The position numbers and the translations under genes were made by a program. A stretch of 64,000 bases of DNA from Agroathelia rolfsii (lineage: Eukaryota > Basidiomycota > Agaricomycetes > Amylocorticiales > Amylocorticiaceae). Below are positions 1-12,470 of the stretch, piece by piece; position 1 is the stretch's first letter; each line of letters starts with the position of its first letter. Under the pieces are notes generated by a model. It worked only from the letters and a program-made list of their open reading frames with translations. It was not told the origin of the DNA and did not search any database. The stretch covers positions 5,518,001 to 5,582,000 of the forward strand of contig JABRWF010000001.1 of NCBI GenBank assembly GCA_018343915.1, read 5' to 3'.

Positions 1-378
1 ATAAATTTGGTCTATACACTGATAAGTACCATTTCGGATACAAAGACCATTAGTAGCTCCTTGTTTTTTTACCATTTTTCAATATTATAAATTAAGCAAA
101 AAAAAGTCACAAGCCAGGTAACAAGATCCAAAATCGAAAAGAAATTATGAGATAAATCAAAAGTATTATGAAACTTCATACAATAATGATTACCAGCCTA
201 GACCGCGTAAGGCATACCTTGGAGAGGCAGCACGCATCAGATAAGCTATGACACTTCCACTCGCGTTCGTGATGGGAATGGATTATGGACGAGGATCGTA
301 GCTAAAACGCCAAGTGTTAAAGGCCGCTCTTTTAGTATAATTCTGAAGCTGCGACATGCCTAGTCTGATGGTTTTTTG
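1..378. other. Gene-free left edge
   Basis: AT-rich sequence downstream of the first DUF6534 copy. I see no coding exon, RNA gene or clear repeat. Confidence 0.4.
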
Positions 379-2389
379 TCAGACAAACATACGCTCACTA
401 GTAGCGTTCGTCTCTGTAGATGTAGCCTGAGAAGGATTGAAGCCGAGGGTGGTGAGCATGATGCTCCGATCATTATCCGCTCTGGTATTGGATATCCCTT
501 TGAACTCCCGTTGCACGGCAGAACGAGAATTGAGTCTATGTGAATACATGTTCAGCGTCGAGATAGAAAATGAGCGAGGGTTCGAAATCCTTACGTAGAC
601 ACAAGGGAGCACATATATACTTGCGAATTGGTGGAATAGTGCTAATCAGTACTAACAACAAGCAAAAGGCCTCCTAAACCTACGTCGAGCCGACACGAAG
701 TAGAATGGAGCGTAAATGAACCCGCTGTTTCCCACAAGCGCCTTTTCAAAATCATGCATTGTATTTTGTGCAAACATGTTTTCTTTAGACTTACAGTTGC
801 GGTAGCTAGCAAAGCAAAAATACTGCCATAACATTTCTGAGTGTAATTCTGCTCATATAACCGGAGAAAAATTACGTTGTGATAAGTCCTGGTTGTCATA
901 TTAGTGTAAATTTGATGTTTCAACGAAATCAACCCAAATAAGCCATACCGGTACTCAGTGTATACTTAATCATTTTGCTGATCACCCGGGTTGTACTAAA
1001 ACACTGCGGTTAAACGCAATCAAGATATCTCTGTATGAGCGGACAGAAACCTAGCAAGTCGAGTGCGACTGTTTTGAACCTGGAAGCAGTAGATTGTGCT
1101 GATTGTGATAACTGTGTCGCAGATAGCTAATACTAGAGCCGCTGAGCTGCCGATGATCTGGGAAGAAATTATGAGAACAAGAACTAAATAAACAGGAAGC
1201 CACGGAGTCTAGTTACAGCCAAGGGACTAATACTATTTGAACCTTTCGTATAAGGCAATGGCGGCGCTGTAGATCTAAGATACAGAATTCAAGCTCTCGG
1301 TAATTGAAAAAATATCGTTAGATAGTGCTATACCCTTCAATCACAAAATCTGTGACCTTCCGATGTTAGTTAGGCCGCAAGCGATCTAGTCAAAGACCCA
1401 CAAACCTATTGCAAGACCTATTACTCAGATTGAATTAGAACTATTCAAAAACTATTTCGGGGTTAAATATTACCCAGTGACGTCACGCTCAGAATGCACT
1501 GATAAATGATGAGTAAATATTTATCAACGAAGAATAGTTGGTGTTGTTCACTTCCAATTATGAGTGGTATAATAAGACGCTGTCTATTTACTAACCGTGG
1601 ATCGAAGTTGTTGGGTAGATAGAAGAAAGATTAGTTGGCATATAACTTGCTTACAATAGTATATCCGTCTAGCAAAGAAGCTATAGATCTTCAATTTAGT
1701 AAGCATGATTCGGGATTACAAGAGGTGAAACTACTTCACAGTTGTCACAGTGCTTAAGATAGCCTTACCCAACCGGTGAGCTTTAGTCTAATTGGAGACA
1801 GATTTGCCTCTTACCGAAACGTCTATATGGGCCTACAGACGACTGTTATGCATGACTCGACAACGATAGGATGAAGAAAATTCTTACCAAAAAGCTCCTA
1901 AGAGCGACGCAATGATTAGATGGCAAAGTAACGAGGCACCACGACTCACCATGTCATCTCCGTTAGCCTGTCAACATCCCCAAAAGCTTTTACAGAATAC
2001 ATATAGATTACATTACAAAGAAGACACGTGTGCAAGGTCTCCAATATCCTAGATGAGTTTATCGTTAGGTTGAAGGAAAATAGTAATATGTTAGTGACCA
2101 TGAAGGTACATCAACGCTGTAACCTGACAAGCGGCAATGAATAAGAACAAATCCGTTAAAAAATGCACGGGCTTTGTTTGCTTAACACACAAGAGCTTTG
2201 AGATAAAATGGGTCGTTTTTAGAGTACTTAACAAAGTATAAATAGCATTGGAGACATGTTGCGCCGTATACCTTAGACTCTGAAGTTTACTCGAAGTTTC
2301 ATGGATACTTTTATGAGAACCGATGCAACGCATACCAATGAAACAAGAACTCCAATTTCCATTGAACCTCAGGCGATATCTGCTGACAT
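379..2389 (-). pseudogene. DUF6534-type membrane protein, copy A, with an in-frame stop
   Basis: Basidiomycete DUF6534 proteins are multi-helix membrane proteins of unknown function, with a conserved block near N-R-L-I-Y-T-NTG. Seen here, in order on the minus strand: a start at 2389 (MSADIA), a helix starting MEIGVLVS, then ATCLQCYLYF near 2240, LETLHTCLLCNVIYMYSVKA near 2000, YSFFARRIYY near 1680, STTRVISKMIKYTLST near 960, and a last exon with SHRLNSRSAVQ ending at 379. Exon borders show GT/AG signals. The first exon has TGA at 2369-2371 where copies B and C encode Leu, so the normal start would give only six residues. A start at the later Met (MEIG) could rescue most of the protein. The full splice model is not resolved. 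Family call is from remembered motifs; the stop is directly visible. Confidence 0.6.
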
Positions 2390-3077
2390 TGGTGTTCAAG
2401 CAGTGGAATGACAATTTTGTAGCAAGTAGCAGGTAAGGAGAAGAGCTAACGAGGAAAGTACAGTTGGTACGCGCAGCACGACAGTTATATGACGACCGCA
2501 TATTGATTTGTATCGGGTTCACAGTTCCCATGTGTCGGAAAACCAACAAGACCATCACCACGGCCCTGAAAATCCCCAAGAGCTAGAAGAGCGGGTGCAG
2601 TCCATTTGCCGCAGGTTCTGGATCAAGCGTCCGGCTGGCGGTAGAACCTACCAGACATTTGCTTTATGTGTGTGCAAATTTATATATATACATCTTATCG
2701 ATTATACTACAGGTCTGGTCGCTTTCACAAAATTTGAGAGATAGACTTTATAGGCAACGGTTATTGTCTCAACACAAGGGAGAATAAATTAAAATCCCGC
2801 CGACCGGATGGATGATCGGAAAGAAAAGATAAAGAGATTTAGGCACGAATCAGGATATAAGTATTGTGTAATGATGATATCAAGCCTAGAATATACAAGG
2901 TATGCAACATGGAGAATAGATAAGCTATAGTAGCTCTATTTGTCTTCTTGATTAAGATGAATCATAAGCAAGGAGTGTAGCTGAAATGACTCGGACAGGC
3001 GTCGGAGATCGCTCCTTTAGTACACTTCTGAGATTGCAGTATCTGATCTAATGAGCTTCGATATTATTGGGTTGTTG
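2390..3077. other. Intergenic space between DUF6534 copies A and B
   Basis: This is the promoter side of copy A and the 3' side of copy B. Neither strand shows an exon matching the neighbouring family. A plus-strand frame at 2508-2744 has no recognisable content. Confidence 0.4.
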
Positions 3078-5090
3078 TTAGACAAGGATCTGTTCTACAT
3101 TATCATTCGTCTCCGCAGGTACAGCCTGAGAAAGACTGAAGCCGACGGTGGAGATTATGACGCTACGGCGATTGTCTGTTCTGATATTGGACATTGCTTT
3201 GAGCTCTCTTTGCATGGCCGAACGAGAATTGAGTCTGCGTGAATGTATGTTCAGCACTGGAATAACAAACACAGGAGAATTTAATATAATTACATGGACA
3301 CAAGGGAGCACGTGTATACTTGTGAGTTGATGCGGTAGTATTAATCAGTTATAATAGCAGGTAATAGGTGTCTTGGACCTACGTCGAGTCGACACAAAGT
3401 AAAATGGGGCATAAATAGAGGTGCTATTGTATGCAAATCCCTTTTAGAAAATCAGTTGTCGTATTTCATGCAAATCCATTCTCCCCAAAAACTTACAGTA
3501 ATAGCAGCCAGCAAAGCAAAAATACTGTCATGATATTTTTGAGTATAATTTTAATTGTGTACTTGGCAAAAAATTACGTTGTGCCAAGTCCTGATTGTCA
3601 TAAGAGTGTAAGTTCAACAATTTAACAAGATTAATCTGAACGAGTCATACCTGTGTTCAAGGTGTATATGATCATCCGATTGATCATCCGGGTTGTGCTA
3701 AATAATGGTTGAAGGGGGTCAGGATACCATTACATGAGGAAACAAGAACCTAGCAAGCTGAAATCGATTATTTTGATTCCGGAAGCAGTAGATTGTGCTG
3801 GCTGTTATCATCAAATCGCAGATAGCTAATCCAAGGGCTGCGGAACTGCCTATGACCTAGGAAGGAATTATGAGATTGAGCGTTAAACACGTAGCCATGG
3901 AGTCCAATTACAGCAAAGACGTGGTCTGTATTCAAACTTTTTGTATATGATAACGGTGTTATAGTAAAACTGAGAACAAATAGAACTTAATATCTTGGTG
4001 ATTAATTGAGTATAATTGAATGTTATTATACCCAATAGTTACAAAACCTGTGACCCTTTGATGTTAGTTCGGTCTCAAGCAGTGTAGTTAAAGACCCACA
4101 AACCTATGGCAAGGCCTGTGGCTCATGCTGGATTAGTTACATTCAAGGGTTATTCCATTGTTAGCTCTTACCCAGTGTCGTCGTGCTTAGGAGGCACTGA
4201 TAGATAATAATAAAATATGTATTGGCCAAGAAAAATTGATATTGGTTATTGCTTACAATAATGAGTGGTATAATGAGGCGTTGTCCATTTACTAACCATG
4301 GGTTCAAATTGATGGTTAGATAGAAGGGAAAGAAAAAGATCTAACTGGCTTACAATAGTATAATCGTCTAGCAAAGAAGCTATAGGCATTTATATTAGCA
4401 GCCAAAGTCCTAGATGGCTAGATATGAAACTACTTCACAATTGAGTGATAGTACTCAAAGCGGCCTGATCCAACTGATAAGCTTTAGCCCTACCAGAGAT
4501 TGGTTCACCTCTTACCGCAACAATAATTTCAACCTACAAATAGCTCTTATATAATAATTTAATGAGGATGGAAAAATGAAGATACTTACCAAGTGACTCC
4601 TAAGAATGACGCAATTATTAGAGAATAAAAGCTGGAGCACTCTGACTTACCATGTCATTTCAGTCAGCTTGTTAACATCTCCAAAAGCCTTGACGGAGTG
4701 CATATAGAGAGTGTGTCCAATAAGACATGTGTGCAAGGTTTCCAATATCCTAAATCAATTAGTTATCAACTTGAGGGTAACAATATGATGATGGGAGTGA
4801 AGGTACATCAACACGGTAACCTGAAAAACGGTAGTGGATAATGAAATCCGTCAATGAAAATTCAAAGTGCAGGTCTTTTCATTCAACGCACAAGTGTTTT
4901 GAGATCAATTCGGTCATTTATAGAGTGTTCGACAAAGTAGAGATAGCATTGGTAGCATATCACACCATAAATCCTAGACTTTGAAGATTACTGCAAGTTT
5001 CATGGATGCTTTCATGAGCACCAATGCTACGCACACCGATGAAACAAGAACGCCAATTTCCATTGCACCTAAGATGACATCTATTGACAT
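3078..5090 (-). CDS. DUF6534-type membrane protein, copy B
   Basis: Same family and exon order as copy A. The first exon is open: start at 5090, MSIDVILGAMEIGVLVSS. It is followed by VICYQCYLYFVEHS near 4930, a short exon GAGTCACTTG near 4620 between a GTAAG donor and an AG acceptor, YSFFARRLYYC near 4380, STTRMINRMIIYTLNT at about 3650-3695 (the canonical family block), and a final exon containing SRRLNSRSAMQRE that ends at 3078. Expected location is a membrane with several helices; function is unknown. I saw no stop or frameshift in the exons I could place, but I did not resolve every exon, so an intact product is likely rather than proven. Adjacent to and co-oriented with copy A, which it duplicates along its whole length. 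Confidence 0.6.
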
Positions 5091-5692
5091 TGGCATTCAA
5101 GCAGGGCAATGCCAGTGTCAAGCAGCAAGTAATGGGGAGGGGGGGGAGAGAGAGAGGGCACTAGCCCGAGCAGTAGCAGTCAGAAAGAGACAGTAGTTAT
5201 ACACAACATTGTTTCCGAGGTAACTATGTAGCAACCGCGTTGATTTGTATTAGCCTCCAAGTCTTCATGTGTCAGCTAACCTGCAGGACGGCCACCACAA
5301 CCCTGAAATTTCCTGAGAGTTATGAAATTGAATGCTGAGTATGATCTGTTAGCTGCAATTTTTGCGTTAAACATCCGACTGGCGGTCAGGCCACAGAATG
5401 CGTATTTGGCTTATTATTGTTATATGAACCTGCACATGCAAATTATGATCCTGCCAGTGTAAGAAAGTACCAAAAGGAAAAATGAATTTTTACGTGAAGG
5501 GGCATGCCTTAACTTACAATTCAGTAGGGACTTTCTTACAGGACCCTAATACAGATGCACCTTAACAATCGGGTCGCATGATTAGCCACTTCACTACAGG
5601 TGAAAGGTTCGAGGGATAAGCTTCACAGGGGACGGCTATGACGTCAACAGAGGGGAGATTAAAATGCCAAATGGGTAGATACTTCTACCGCC

Positions 5693-5850
5693 CTTTTTGC
5701 TGTCCATATAAGTCGGAATTGAATTATAACTGTCTGTATCGCTGTCCGTATCACTATACGTAACATTACGGCTTGATTAATCAATAAAAAAATCAAACGG
5801 ACAGCGACGCGGACAGCCAAAATTTTAACTCATACGGACAGTACTTTTGC
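5693..5850. repeat. MITE-like imperfect hairpin element
   Basis: The left arm (about 5695-5757) and the reverse complement of the right arm (about 5787-5850) align over most of their length. Both carry a GCTGTCC-type block followed by CGCTGTCCG. The loop contains the palindrome TTGATTAATCAA. There is no coding capacity. The structure suits a short non-autonomous DNA transposon remnant, but I could not define a target-site duplication. Confidence 0.5.
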
Positions 5851-5969
5851 ACGATACCCATACCTGTAGGGTGTTATGTTGGAGTTGCAATCCGTGTGTT
5901 TGATGCAGCGGATAATTTTATCACGTGATTATATTGTACTTTATCCAGAAGATGTAGATTTTTGTATCT

Positions 5970-6094
5970 ATCCGTTTGACTGCGTACCACCATGTGTGAT
6001 GAAATGCGAGCCTCAGACTAGTTCAGACACAGACTCAGTGGAGAATAGAATTCCGCTTGTCTCGTACAGTGTCGTCGTACGGAGTCAAACGGAT
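5970..6094. repeat. Inverted repeat related to a dispersed sequence at 37.7 kb
   Basis: ATCCGTTTGACTGCGTAC at 5970-5987 is inverted at 6077-6094 with one mismatch. The right half (about 6046-6097) is also closely similar to 37674-37728, sharing TTCCGCTTGTCT and AGTCAAACGGATA blocks. This makes it part of a dispersed repeat family and not a local accident. It is non-coding and the element ends are undefined. Confidence 0.55.
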
Positions 6095-7135
6095 AAGTAT
6101 CTACTACAAAATTTTCGATGCTACTCTAGTCTATAGTCACATGACTGTTACATGTCACGATATCACGGATTGTACCGCAACACCATGTACTATGACAAAC
6201 AGAAATTTTATTTGTGTTGTCTACTATTGGCTGTGATTGACCCCCTTTCAATATTTTAACATGTTATAGCTAATTGGCACAAAGATTTGTCAAAGTGTAG
6301 CAACCTATGTGATGACAAATGATAAATTCATGTATTCAGATGGATTGTCTTAATCTTAATCCTAAACATTTCTATTTCCTCTAAGCTGTGCACCCATGTT
6401 TATCTGAGAAATACTATTGGCAATTATAAAGATTCATAATCTTCAAGTCCTGCATCCAAAGACTGAGTGTTAACATTCATTGTGCATGCAACCTAATTCG
6501 GATGATATTGCTTCTTGACTATGTGGTAAGGGTACAAACGCATAGAATACAATGAGTAAAGTATTTATACTAAAACGACAATAAATTTTTCATAAAGAGA
6601 AAAGAGGATGGTGTACGGAGCCAAGATATAAACGGATCGATGACGCTTGCCAAGGCGGCTCAAAATCTCTGATCCAAATATCGACAGTTGAAACGAGTAA
6701 TTATACTGTACCCACTAGTCACCAACATCTGTTACTACAGTAGTACTAGTATGAGTGGCTCGACTTCTGGAAGCGAAAAGTCAGACTGGGGGAAAGGTTG
6801 CGCACTGGGCTAAGTGGACTCATGAAAATGATGACACAAAACCCATGACAAATGTATTCATCCTTTATTCCGGATCGAAACACCCTTAAGGGGGATCAGG
6901 GTTGTAACGTTCCTGCGCTCAATCAAAGGCAAAGTTAGCACGCGTCGAGAACCAGGGCTGGTATACACAACTCATTGCCAAAGGCGCAATTTCATTATGC
7001 TGTGGCCAAAGGCTGTCTTTCTATTTGTAACACTCATCCTGTTCTCCTTGTAACCTGCGTCAAGATTACTAGATACCGGTATGGGTTGGCATTCTACTGT
7101 TCAAAGGCAGCCTGGTTGCTCAAAAGCTTGCAGCA

Positions 7136-9156
7136 ATGTCAGCAGAAATTGTTTTAGGCTCGATAGAAATCGGAGTTCTTGCTTCATTGATGTATGCATT
7201 AGTGCTCGTGTTAGCTAACTTACAAATTGTATGATTAAGTCCCGGACTCCAGAATCTACGGTGTGACGTGCCTTCAATGTTACCTGTACTTTGTCGAACA
7301 CTCTGAGAATGACCCGAATTTTCTAAAGTCGCTTGTGAGTGAAGTAAAAGGCTCTCCAATTTGTCTCCATTTAGTGACTATTGTGATTAGGTTGTGACGA
7401 TGATGTATGGCTAATATATTTTCGCTGCCCATCAAACTGAATCTCTCTTAGGGCTCTGGAAACGTTTGACGTAGTGCTTCTGAGTGATGCTCTCTATACG
7501 CATACTGTGAAAGATTTCGGAGAGCTAAACAAACCAATTCGAATGACATGGCAGGTATGATTCTTTAGCTTCGTGTATTCTACTCATCTTGCTAGTCACA
7601 GGAGCTTTTTGGTAAGCATACAATTTTACTCCTTGATCGCTTTTCCTAATTATTTTTTTAGCTTCGAATGAGCATTTCGGTAAGCTTGTATCTGTATGAT
7701 TCTACATGAAAACGCCACTTAGCAATCAAATAGGCTGTTTTGAAAACCTTAGCACAATCGTGAGTTAATTTTGATCTCAAGAATGCGACAGTATACGGAA
7801 GACGTTGAAATAAATTGCCGAAGTTTCTTTGCCCTAAGAGTCTATTATCGTAAGTCATCAGGAAATTTTAAAACTTTAATAGATGTTTTTATATTGCTTA
7901 CAGTCAATGGCCGACGACCATATTTACCCATTGTCATTGTAAGCAATAACTGCAAATATTTCTGTTCCAATCCGATATCTTACTACTTTACTATCATATT
8001 ACTAGTGCGTCATAAGTACAATTTCATTGGGCGAGTGTTCAAGAACAATCTAAATTACTCTTACCAATGCTGGCCGATAGGTCTCGCAATATGTCTGTAT
8101 TCATTACGCAGAAGGTCTATCATTGACTTATTTTCCAAGTACAATAGGCTTTACAATTGAAGGGTAAATATTAGTTTCAATCAACATAATTAGCCAAACT
8201 TATTCGAGAAGATTTAGGATACCGCTTAAGCCCGAAATTCAGAGTTCAAAAAGCAACGAATTCTTTAATGTAGGAAAATTCGACTTTAATATCTTGTATT
8301 GTATTTCACAATTTGTAGATATTGGGCAGCTCTGGGATACTTGGATCGGCTATCTGCGATTTGATGATTACCATAAGCACTATTTATCTTCTGCGAGGCC
8401 AAAGCACTCGCACACCTCTTGCAGGGTATTTGTTTATCTTTAGAAAATTTGGCCGTAAAATCTGAACTGACTGTTCTCCTAGTATCACTCGTGTGATTAA
8501 CAAGTTAATCAAATACACTTTGAGTACTGGTATGGCTTGCTGAAGGCATTTATGTCTTGTTAGACATGAACTCAATAGTCCCTATATGATGATTAGGGAT
8601 TCTTACAACGTAACGTCCCCTCTGTACATGATTTCTGTATTATTCATGATCTCAAGGTCATGGCTGAGGCAGTATTACTGCTACAGTCACCAGCGCTGCC
8701 GTAAGTTTGAAGCAAAGATATTTAATCATGTTACTAAACAATCTGCAGATACTTGCGCATGGTGGCCCACCTGTTTACATACCATCTTATTTTGTGTTGA
8801 CTCGACGTAGGTTTAGGATACCCTCTGCACAGGTGTTATATGATTGCTAAATATACTCAACACAACATCACAGTGTATATGTGTTCACTAGTATCTATGT
8901 AACAACTCCCAAAGTCCTCTCACATCTCCGTTCTCGTGTCTCAATTCTTCCTGACAGACTCAACTCTCGCTCAACTGTGCAAGAGGAGTATATGAGAATT
9001 ACAAACGTTCAGCCAACTAGCGATCGTAGTACAATACTCACAACAGTTGGCCTTGATTTTTCTCAGGCTACTTATACAGTGACGGATGAAACTACGGATC
9101 AACTCTTCGTCTGTAGGCAACTTGACAATGAAAGGTATGCTGATCCGCTGGGCTGA
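7136..9156 (+). CDS. DUF6534-type membrane protein, copy C
   Basis: Start at 7136: MSAEIVLGSIEIGVLASLMY, then a GT-AG intron, VTCLQCYLYFVEHSENDPNF ending at a GTGAGT donor, and ALETFDVVLLSDALYTHTVK. Further exons include SFFALRVYYR with GTAAGT, VNGRRPYLPIVI, and VINKLIKYTLSTGMA at about 8490-8540, the family's conserved block. A TILFCVDST/SYFVLTR helix exon and a final exon with PDRLNSRSTVQEE end at 9156. The C-terminus is longer than in copies A and B, adding CRQLDNERYADPLG. The orientation is opposite to A and B. No stop or frameshift was seen in the placed exons; some middle exons are very short and unresolved. Predicted integral membrane protein, role unknown. Confidence 0.6.
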
Positions 9157-9908
9157 CATTGATTAGACGATATTCATATTGTGATATTTCAGCTTCCAGT
9201 GTCCTTCATAGTCGACAACACCGCTCTTAGGCTCATAGTGCCAAAAAATATTGTCCTAGTTTTAAAATGTATTTATTGCTTTTTCCCATCATTTCCTTCC
9301 TCGGCGACTCGACTTGCAATTGGGTCCTGACATCAATTGGTTGTGCTTGGTCTGCTATTTATTTCGAGAATAGTTATTATCTGAAGAGCTCAGTGTTTTC
9401 GGAATGAGGATAGTTTTTTTATTCCCGCATCATGGCATACATCTACTTGGCGTGAAAACTATCACGAATGGATGCTGTATACAAGAGCCTTCATATATTC
9501 ACTACCGACCAACAGTTTAATGTTAGACACAGGTACTTGATATAACTATTCATTCGTAGGTTTTCGTTCTATTTTACAAAGCTCTATTTATTCAAATTGA
9601 TAGGCAGGTCCTTCAAGTAATCTAGCTATGCCATGAAACAATCTTTTCTATTTAGTAGTACGTCATAAATAGGTTAGTATGTCATTGGAAGATACTCGGG
9701 CCCAGAGTTCACATCCAGGGTTGCGTTAATCCTGTCCAAAAAATTTCGCATCCCTTCAGTTTTCTAGCCGTTATATTTAGGCGCCGACGCCCACGAGAGT
9801 GGCCATTCATGTGCACCATCCTTACCATCTTATAGTTGCTTCCCTTCTGTGATCATAGCCCTTCATCTGCTATCTCACCGTACATCAGCTAGCCAACATT
9901 TTGCGAGG
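9157..9908. other. Intergenic space between DUF6534 copies C and D
   Basis: AT-rich, with no exon of the neighbouring family and no repeat that I recognise. It should contain the promoter of copy D. Confidence 0.35.
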
Positions 9909-11852
9909 ATGTCGACAGAACTGCTCTTGGGTTCACTGGAAATCGGTGTGCTTGTTTCAACTGTGTATGCGTCTTTACTTATGTGAATATCATCGAGAAG
10001 ATAACGATTGAACCGCCAAGGTTAGGGTCTATGGAGTAACTTGCCTTCAATGTTATCTATACTTTTCGAGCATTCCTCAAAAGATTCGCCGCTCCTTAAG
10101 TTGTTTGTAAGTTAGATTCATCTTCTAGCATTTCATTTCGCTTGATTTTAACAATTGTGTTTAATGGCTGCCTCTAGGCTGCAACGTTAATGTGCAGTTT
10201 CTTTTGCTGTCATTAGTCGTCTTTCAACCAACATTTAAAGTTACCAAGGGCTCTAGAAACGTTCCATGCAGTACTTCTCGCCCACGCGCTGTATATTTAT
10301 TCCGTCAAGAACTTTGGCCATGTCAATAAGCTGTCCGAAATTATATGGCATGTTCCACACACTATCTTTTTTGCTGATGATACGATTCCTAATAGGAGTC
10401 TTTTAGTAAGTAAATGAGCCCAATGCTGCTACATAACATTTAACGAGGCTATTCATAGCTTCAAGTATTGATTGAAGTGAGATTCAAAGCATTATTAACC
10501 CGAATGATAGTTACTCATCGTTAAATCAGACCATTTTGAGTACCGCCACCCAATTGCAAAGCACTGATCAATTCTTTCGATTCCACTTGCATCATATATG
10601 ACATCGCTTATTTGAGCTTTATAGCTTCTTCGCCTTCAGAATATATCTTTGTAAGAAAGGCCTAATTTATTCCACGTTTTATAGTCGGCTCACGTCATTT
10701 ACAGTCAGCGACCGCCGTCGTTATCTTATACCGAGTATTATTGCAAGCAAGCATAATTTCGTCGTTTCTAAAGTTCAAGAATTGGGACAATCATTGGTGT
10801 ATTCTGGGCCTGACGATACAAGGCGAACCATGCATTTCTATATAATCACTTGATTCTCATTAAAGGATCATGATTCATGAGGATATTGACAAAACTGATA
10901 ATAAGACATCTTCAGGCTTCTTAGTTAATAGGTACGGTATTGTTCAACGGTCTCCTTTGATCTATCGAAGTTTCGTGCTCTCAAAGTGATTTGAACATTT
11001 AGTTTTAAGGCGCCGTCATCACCTTACTCAAAGAGCGCCGGAAATATTCTCCCAGTGATTGACAATCTCCCAACAGTTTTTCAACTCTCCGGCTAACAAT
11101 TCAAATAGTTGTTAGGTGGGGCCATAGGATTTTGATTTCTATCAACTCTGTGCGACTCCTTAATAACAACCACCACAAACCACCTTCTCCGGATCCAGAG
11201 CCATCAAAACCCGCTAGCTAGGTAATGTGTTCGACCTTTCTCAATTTACCTATCACTCACCTTGGCTATGGTACTCCAGAACATGCTGAATGATTAATAA
11301 GCTAATCAAATACACTCTTGCTAATGGTAAGGCCCGAATTTTATTTTCTCTGTAATTCCAAACTGATTGGATTGGTAATGAATAGGATTCCTGACAGCGT
11401 AACTTTCTTCTACTGTAATCAGCCACTAATTACTTATATCGAAGATTATACAGCATGTTTTCTCTGATAACTGGTGTCACTGTGCGTATGGGGTGAAAAT
11501 ATCTCTTATTGAAATTTTTATTTGACATCTGCTTTCTTGAAGGTTCTAATATACAAGAACTCGCTTGTTTTTATCCTATTTTATTTTATGTTGACTCGGC
11601 GTAAGCTCGATTTAATACTATCCTTCGCATACTATTGCAATTCTAATTATCCCACTAGTATACATGTGCTCACTCGTTTCGATGTAGGATATTTCAACTC
11701 ATTTTCGACTCATGCTCATGCAATTCATCCGTAGACTAAACTCTCGTGAAGCGGTGCAAAAGGAGTTCTCGGGCGACCTAGGAGCCACCGATGCTGGCAT
11801 GACCAATAACACCGGCAACAATCCTATCTTCACTTTGAGCTCACTCAAATAG
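9909..11852 (+). pseudogene. DUF6534-type membrane protein, copy D, frameshifted
   Basis: Start at 9909: MSTELLLGSLEIGVLVSTVY, then GVTCLQCYLYF. Relative to copy C, one base is missing right after the YLYF codons, near 10076 (C has TTTGTCGA, D has TTTTCGA). The expected EHSSKDSPLLKLF continues in another frame. Later exons remain recognisable: INKLIKYTLANG ending at a GTAAG donor near 11331, a YFMLTRRK-type helix near 11590, and a final exon RRLNSREAVQKEFSGDLG ending at 11852. The acidic/Thr/Asn-rich C-terminus differs from A-C. The frameshift makes a full-length product unlikely unless the base is a sequencing error. Located directly downstream of copy C. Confidence 0.55.
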
Positions 11853-12470
11853 GTTGTGCAGCGACGATCGAGTGCTAGTCAGCTGTACATCTATCAGGAA
11901 TCCAATGATATCAATTATGTTTGCCTATTCAACAATGCACCTTCTAAGGCTGACAAAGCTACCTCTGTCTAATAAGATCCTTCGGTCCCAGCTGTAATTA
12001 AATTTAACATTCAGAAAAAAAGGGGGGGGGGGGGGGGGGAAAGACTTCCATGTTATGCCAATTTACCACTAAATGTGATTGCAAAGGACAGCTTTAAATT
12101 ACGATACTCCCACTCCTTTTGGTTGTGTCTAATTTGATCCCTGCATTCTCATCTGTGTCGCATTCATAAGGAGTACTATCTTTGCCATTCTTGGCTTCAA
12201 CCCCCAATGGTTCTGATACTCGTAAACAAGCCGTTAATTTCACTGTCAAATGCCTACCCTGTCGTACTCTTTTCACCACCGCATTCATCATACTATCAGA
12301 TTTTTCGGCCTCATGCACTTTTGAAGGTCGAAATTCCAGGCCATTTCAATTGCTAATCAAACAATCCATGCTTCCAATGAGATAAACATATTCGTCATTA
12401 GTTATTATAAATACAACCATACTACGACTTACACTCTCAAGACCTAGTGACTACAATAAAAGATCATCTT
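11853..12470. other. Convergent spacer between DUF6534 copy D and the LENG1-like gene
   Basis: This tail-to-tail space contains an A-tract running into an 18-base G-tract at 12022-12039. A minus-strand frame at 12094-12318 has a mixed composition but no start ATG and no recognisable domain. Confidence 0.4.
12022..12039. repeat. G18 homopolymer
   Basis: Eighteen consecutive G on the plus strand, preceded by seven A. It lies in the gap between two genes that end towards each other. Likely slippage-prone. Confidence 0.9.

Larger units (their letters stand above)
5091..7135. other. Repeat-bearing divergent spacer between DUF6534 pairs
   Basis: This 2-kb AT-rich block separates the minus-strand copies (A, B) from the plus-strand copies (C, D), so it should hold the promoters of B and C. 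It contains a purine-rich GA stretch near 5130-5160, a hairpin element at 5693-5850 and an inverted repeat at 5970-6094. No convincing gene is present. Confidence 0.45.

Noticed and set aside
2091..2579. 162-codon minus-strand frame over the start of DUF6534 copy A
   Set aside because: It reads through introns of copy A; the conserved family motifs lie in other frames joined by GT-AG introns.
12094..12318. Minus-strand 74-codon frame downstream of the LENG1-like gene
   Set aside because: It starts with GTG, has a stop just upstream, and shows no splice link to a neighbour.
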